Shown piece after piece: positions 62,808 through 64,000 of a stretch of 64,000 nucleotides of DNA. Under the pieces are notes generated by a model. That model searched no databases. It had not been told where the DNA came from and saw nothing but the letters and a program-made list of their open reading frames with translations. Both the position numbers and the translations under genes were made by a program. Each line of letters begins with the position of its first letter. Positions within the stretch are counted from its first letter, which is position 1. Source of the DNA: Azolla caroliniana. Taxonomy: Eukaryota > Polypodiophyta. The stretch is taken from NCBI GenBank assembly GCA_043228905.1, contig JBHGNT010000004.1, positions 14,136,001-14,200,000 on the forward strand. The letters are read 5' to 3'.

Positions 62808-63219
62808 TGTCGAGACTTGGGAATAGGAGAGAGAAAGATGTGATGACGATAGAAGGTATATATATATATAGAGAGAGAGAGACAACACTAGAAATGGAAA
62901 GAGAGATTATATTATAAGAGAGCAAGGATTACAAAGAGTAGGCTAAGGGGCTATAAACTGGTGTTGAACCGAATGAGTTGTGATGAATGAATAGACACCT
63001 ATTTATAGGTCCTTATGGAGTATTCTAGAATGTTCTTGAATATTTTCGATATTTATGATATTTAATATAATCATGGAATATCCTAGAATGTTCTAGAATA
63101 CTCTCAATATCTTGTAATAACTAATAATGCATTTTGTATAATGGTTAAAGTTCTAACATATAGACCAAGACGTCTTGGGCTCGAATCCTTGTAAGGCCAA
63201 AATGTATGTCTTCATGACA
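62808..63219 (-). repeat. Chromovirus C 5' LTR
   Basis: 412 bp. In minus orientation TGTCATGAAGACA..CTCGACA, with TATA box CCTATAAATAGG (about 62996-63010), several ttctagaa palindromes in U3 and a CT microsatellite in U5. The duplication GTTAG follows at 63220-63224. Confidence 0.9.
63134..63188 (+). promoter_or_regulatory. tRNA-like module in Chromovirus C 5' LTR, antisense
   Basis: TTGTATAATGG (63134-63144) and GGCTCGAATCC (63178-63188), 44 nt apart, same module as at 54891. Confidence 0.62.
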
Positions 63220-63465
63220 GTTAGAGGCCTATGCTCCTAGTCCACTAGGTAGTTATGTTCCAAGGAGTTAGTGTCAGTCGCTTAGTACGAGCATTGAAGT
63301 ACTTGTCAGTGCTTTTAAGTACTTGTATAAAAAGTGCTATGATGCACATTTGTATGTATAGAGTTTATAGAGTGTTTTGAATGCAGGCTCATTGTCTTGC
63401 TATCTATCTCTATCTTTGTCTTTGTCTCTCTCTTTGTTCGCCCGTTTGACTCCGGCCATCGTTTT
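63220..63465 (+). repeat. Copia-M LTR, 3' part
   Basis: After the GTTAG duplication the sequence matches the second half of the Copia-E LTR: ctaggtagttat, gtgtcag, cgagcattgaagtac, acttgtataaaaagtgct, gagtgttttgaatgca and a CT-rich end. With 28146-28316 it makes one LTR. The right edge is uncertain. Confidence 0.65.
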
Positions 63466-63467
63466 CT

Positions 63468-63968
63468 ATGTTCTATAGCTCGTTAGAAAGCTTTTTTAGA
63501 GAGCTTTCTAAGGAATTTTCATTTACTAAATTCCGTTACCGTGATGAGAAGTTAAGAGCATTTTCGTCCGCAACCATCTTTGTCGCACGGTTCCTCAAAC
63601 GTAAGGTAGATTTTGAAGTCATAAATCAAGTGAAAGGTACATTCTCTCTCTCTGTCATTCGAACCATTGCTTCCATGCGACTTAGGTCACATACATTGCG
63701 ATGTGAGACAGGGCGTTGGGGCACAAGTGATGAGAGTGGTTGGCTATGCACACTTTGCCCTAAACAAGTTCGTGAGTCTGAGTATCACACTTTGATACAA
63801 TGCTCTGCCTTTGATCATATTCAACCATGCTTTCCACATCTCTTCGACCAAGCCCAATCCTTGCATGAATTCCTCTCACAACCACAATGTGCACTCTCGA
63901 TTGCAACATTCATTGGTAAAGTTCTTGAACATCGAGAGTCACTACTCACTTTCACACGTATCATGTGA
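63468..63968 (+). pseudogene. LINE-type Pol, C-terminal fragment
   Basis: An open frame of 166 codons to a TGA at 63966. It reads LRLRSHTLRCETGRWG-like, WLCTLCPKQVRESEYHTLIQ, CSAFDHIQPCFPHLFDQ and FIGKVLEHRESLL. The Cys-x2-Cys..His-x4-Cys arrangement is the C-terminal zinc knuckle found after the RT of plant non-LTR retrotransposons. RT and endonuclease are absent, as in 5'-truncated LINE copies. The ATG at 63468 is probably not the original start. The following bases to the window end look like 3' UTR. Confidence 0.72.
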
Positions 63969-64000
63969 AATGTAATATTTTTGGTTTCATAGGTCATATT

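Larger units (their letters stand above)
28317..63219 (-). mobile_element. Chromovirus C (Ty3-gypsy with chromodomain), enlarged by nested insertions
   Basis: The 5-bp duplication GTTAG at 28312-28316 and 63220-63224 marks both outer ends. In minus orientation: 5' LTR 62808-63219, Gag (split by element G), protease, RT, RNase H, integrase, chromodomain, polypurine tract, and a 3' LTR in three pieces (54978-54873, 33572-33556, 28556-28317). Copia-D and Copia-E separate the pieces. The element's own DNA is about 5.1 kb of the 34.9 kb. It is defective. Confidence 0.9.

Overview
The window is a stretch of repetitive nuclear DNA from a land plant. The evidence is Ty1-copia Pol fragments with initiator-tRNA-Met type primer sites, Ty3-gypsy elements including a chromodomain-bearing chromovirus, a LINE C-terminus and a hAT-like element, with typical plant-style nesting. 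I found no convincing host gene. The species cannot be read from the sequence; a seedless plant is possible but that is only an impression. I name elements by letters so that pieces can be followed.

Left part, 1-24.9 kb. An unbroken copia RT/RNase H frame with its 3' LTR (1-1737) is followed by a decayed unrecognised minus-strand gene (1735-2487) and AT-rich repeats. Chromovirus A (from about 3.75 kb) has lost its capsid region and was split by Copia-P (4840-11319, minus, TSD GGTTG), which itself carries a hAT-like insert (8122-8936). After the protease remnant of A come the 5' ends of Copia-H (LTR 11728-12338) and Copia-I (LTR 12954-13525), a minus-strand gypsy gag/protease fragment, and a decayed 2.2-kb frame with a DDE-transposase-like pattern (16331-18505). 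From 18.87 to 24.86 kb lie copies of a non-autonomous LTR family, K, in both orientations, including a head-to-head inverted LTR pair.

Right part, 25-64 kb. Gypsy-L (gag, protease) ends at a Copia-M LTR. This LTR is split by Chromovirus C (28317-63219, minus, TSD GTTAG). The 3' LTR of C was hit by Copia-E (28557-33555, TSD AATAT) and by Copia-D (33573-54872). D holds Gypsy-B (34811-51112, TSD ACGT), B holds Copia-F (36679-44790, TSD GAAAG), and F holds the non-autonomous element J (38515-40830, TSD ACGT). C also holds a gag-only LTR element G (58699-62218, TSD GATAC). The nest M>C>D>B>F>J is six levels deep and gives a relative insertion order. A 5'-truncated LINE closes the window.

Main points. 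(1) B, J and K look like an autonomous element and its non-autonomous partners: same LTR termini (TGTCGT..ACGACA), same primer site, homologous Gag. B and J sit at exactly the same nucleotide of two different copia RT genes, each with a 4-bp ACGT duplication. (2) Eight LTRs from three families carry a tRNA-like module (A box and B box 43-44 nt apart), always antisense and always in U3. (3) The chromoviruses keep a G_TTA_AAC slippery heptamer at the gag/pol junction. (4) The copia elements P, E, F and D carry an acidic Pol extension beyond RNase H and, in P, E and F, a hairpin fused to the polypurine tract. Most open frames are broken by changes that look like C-to-T or G-to-A.
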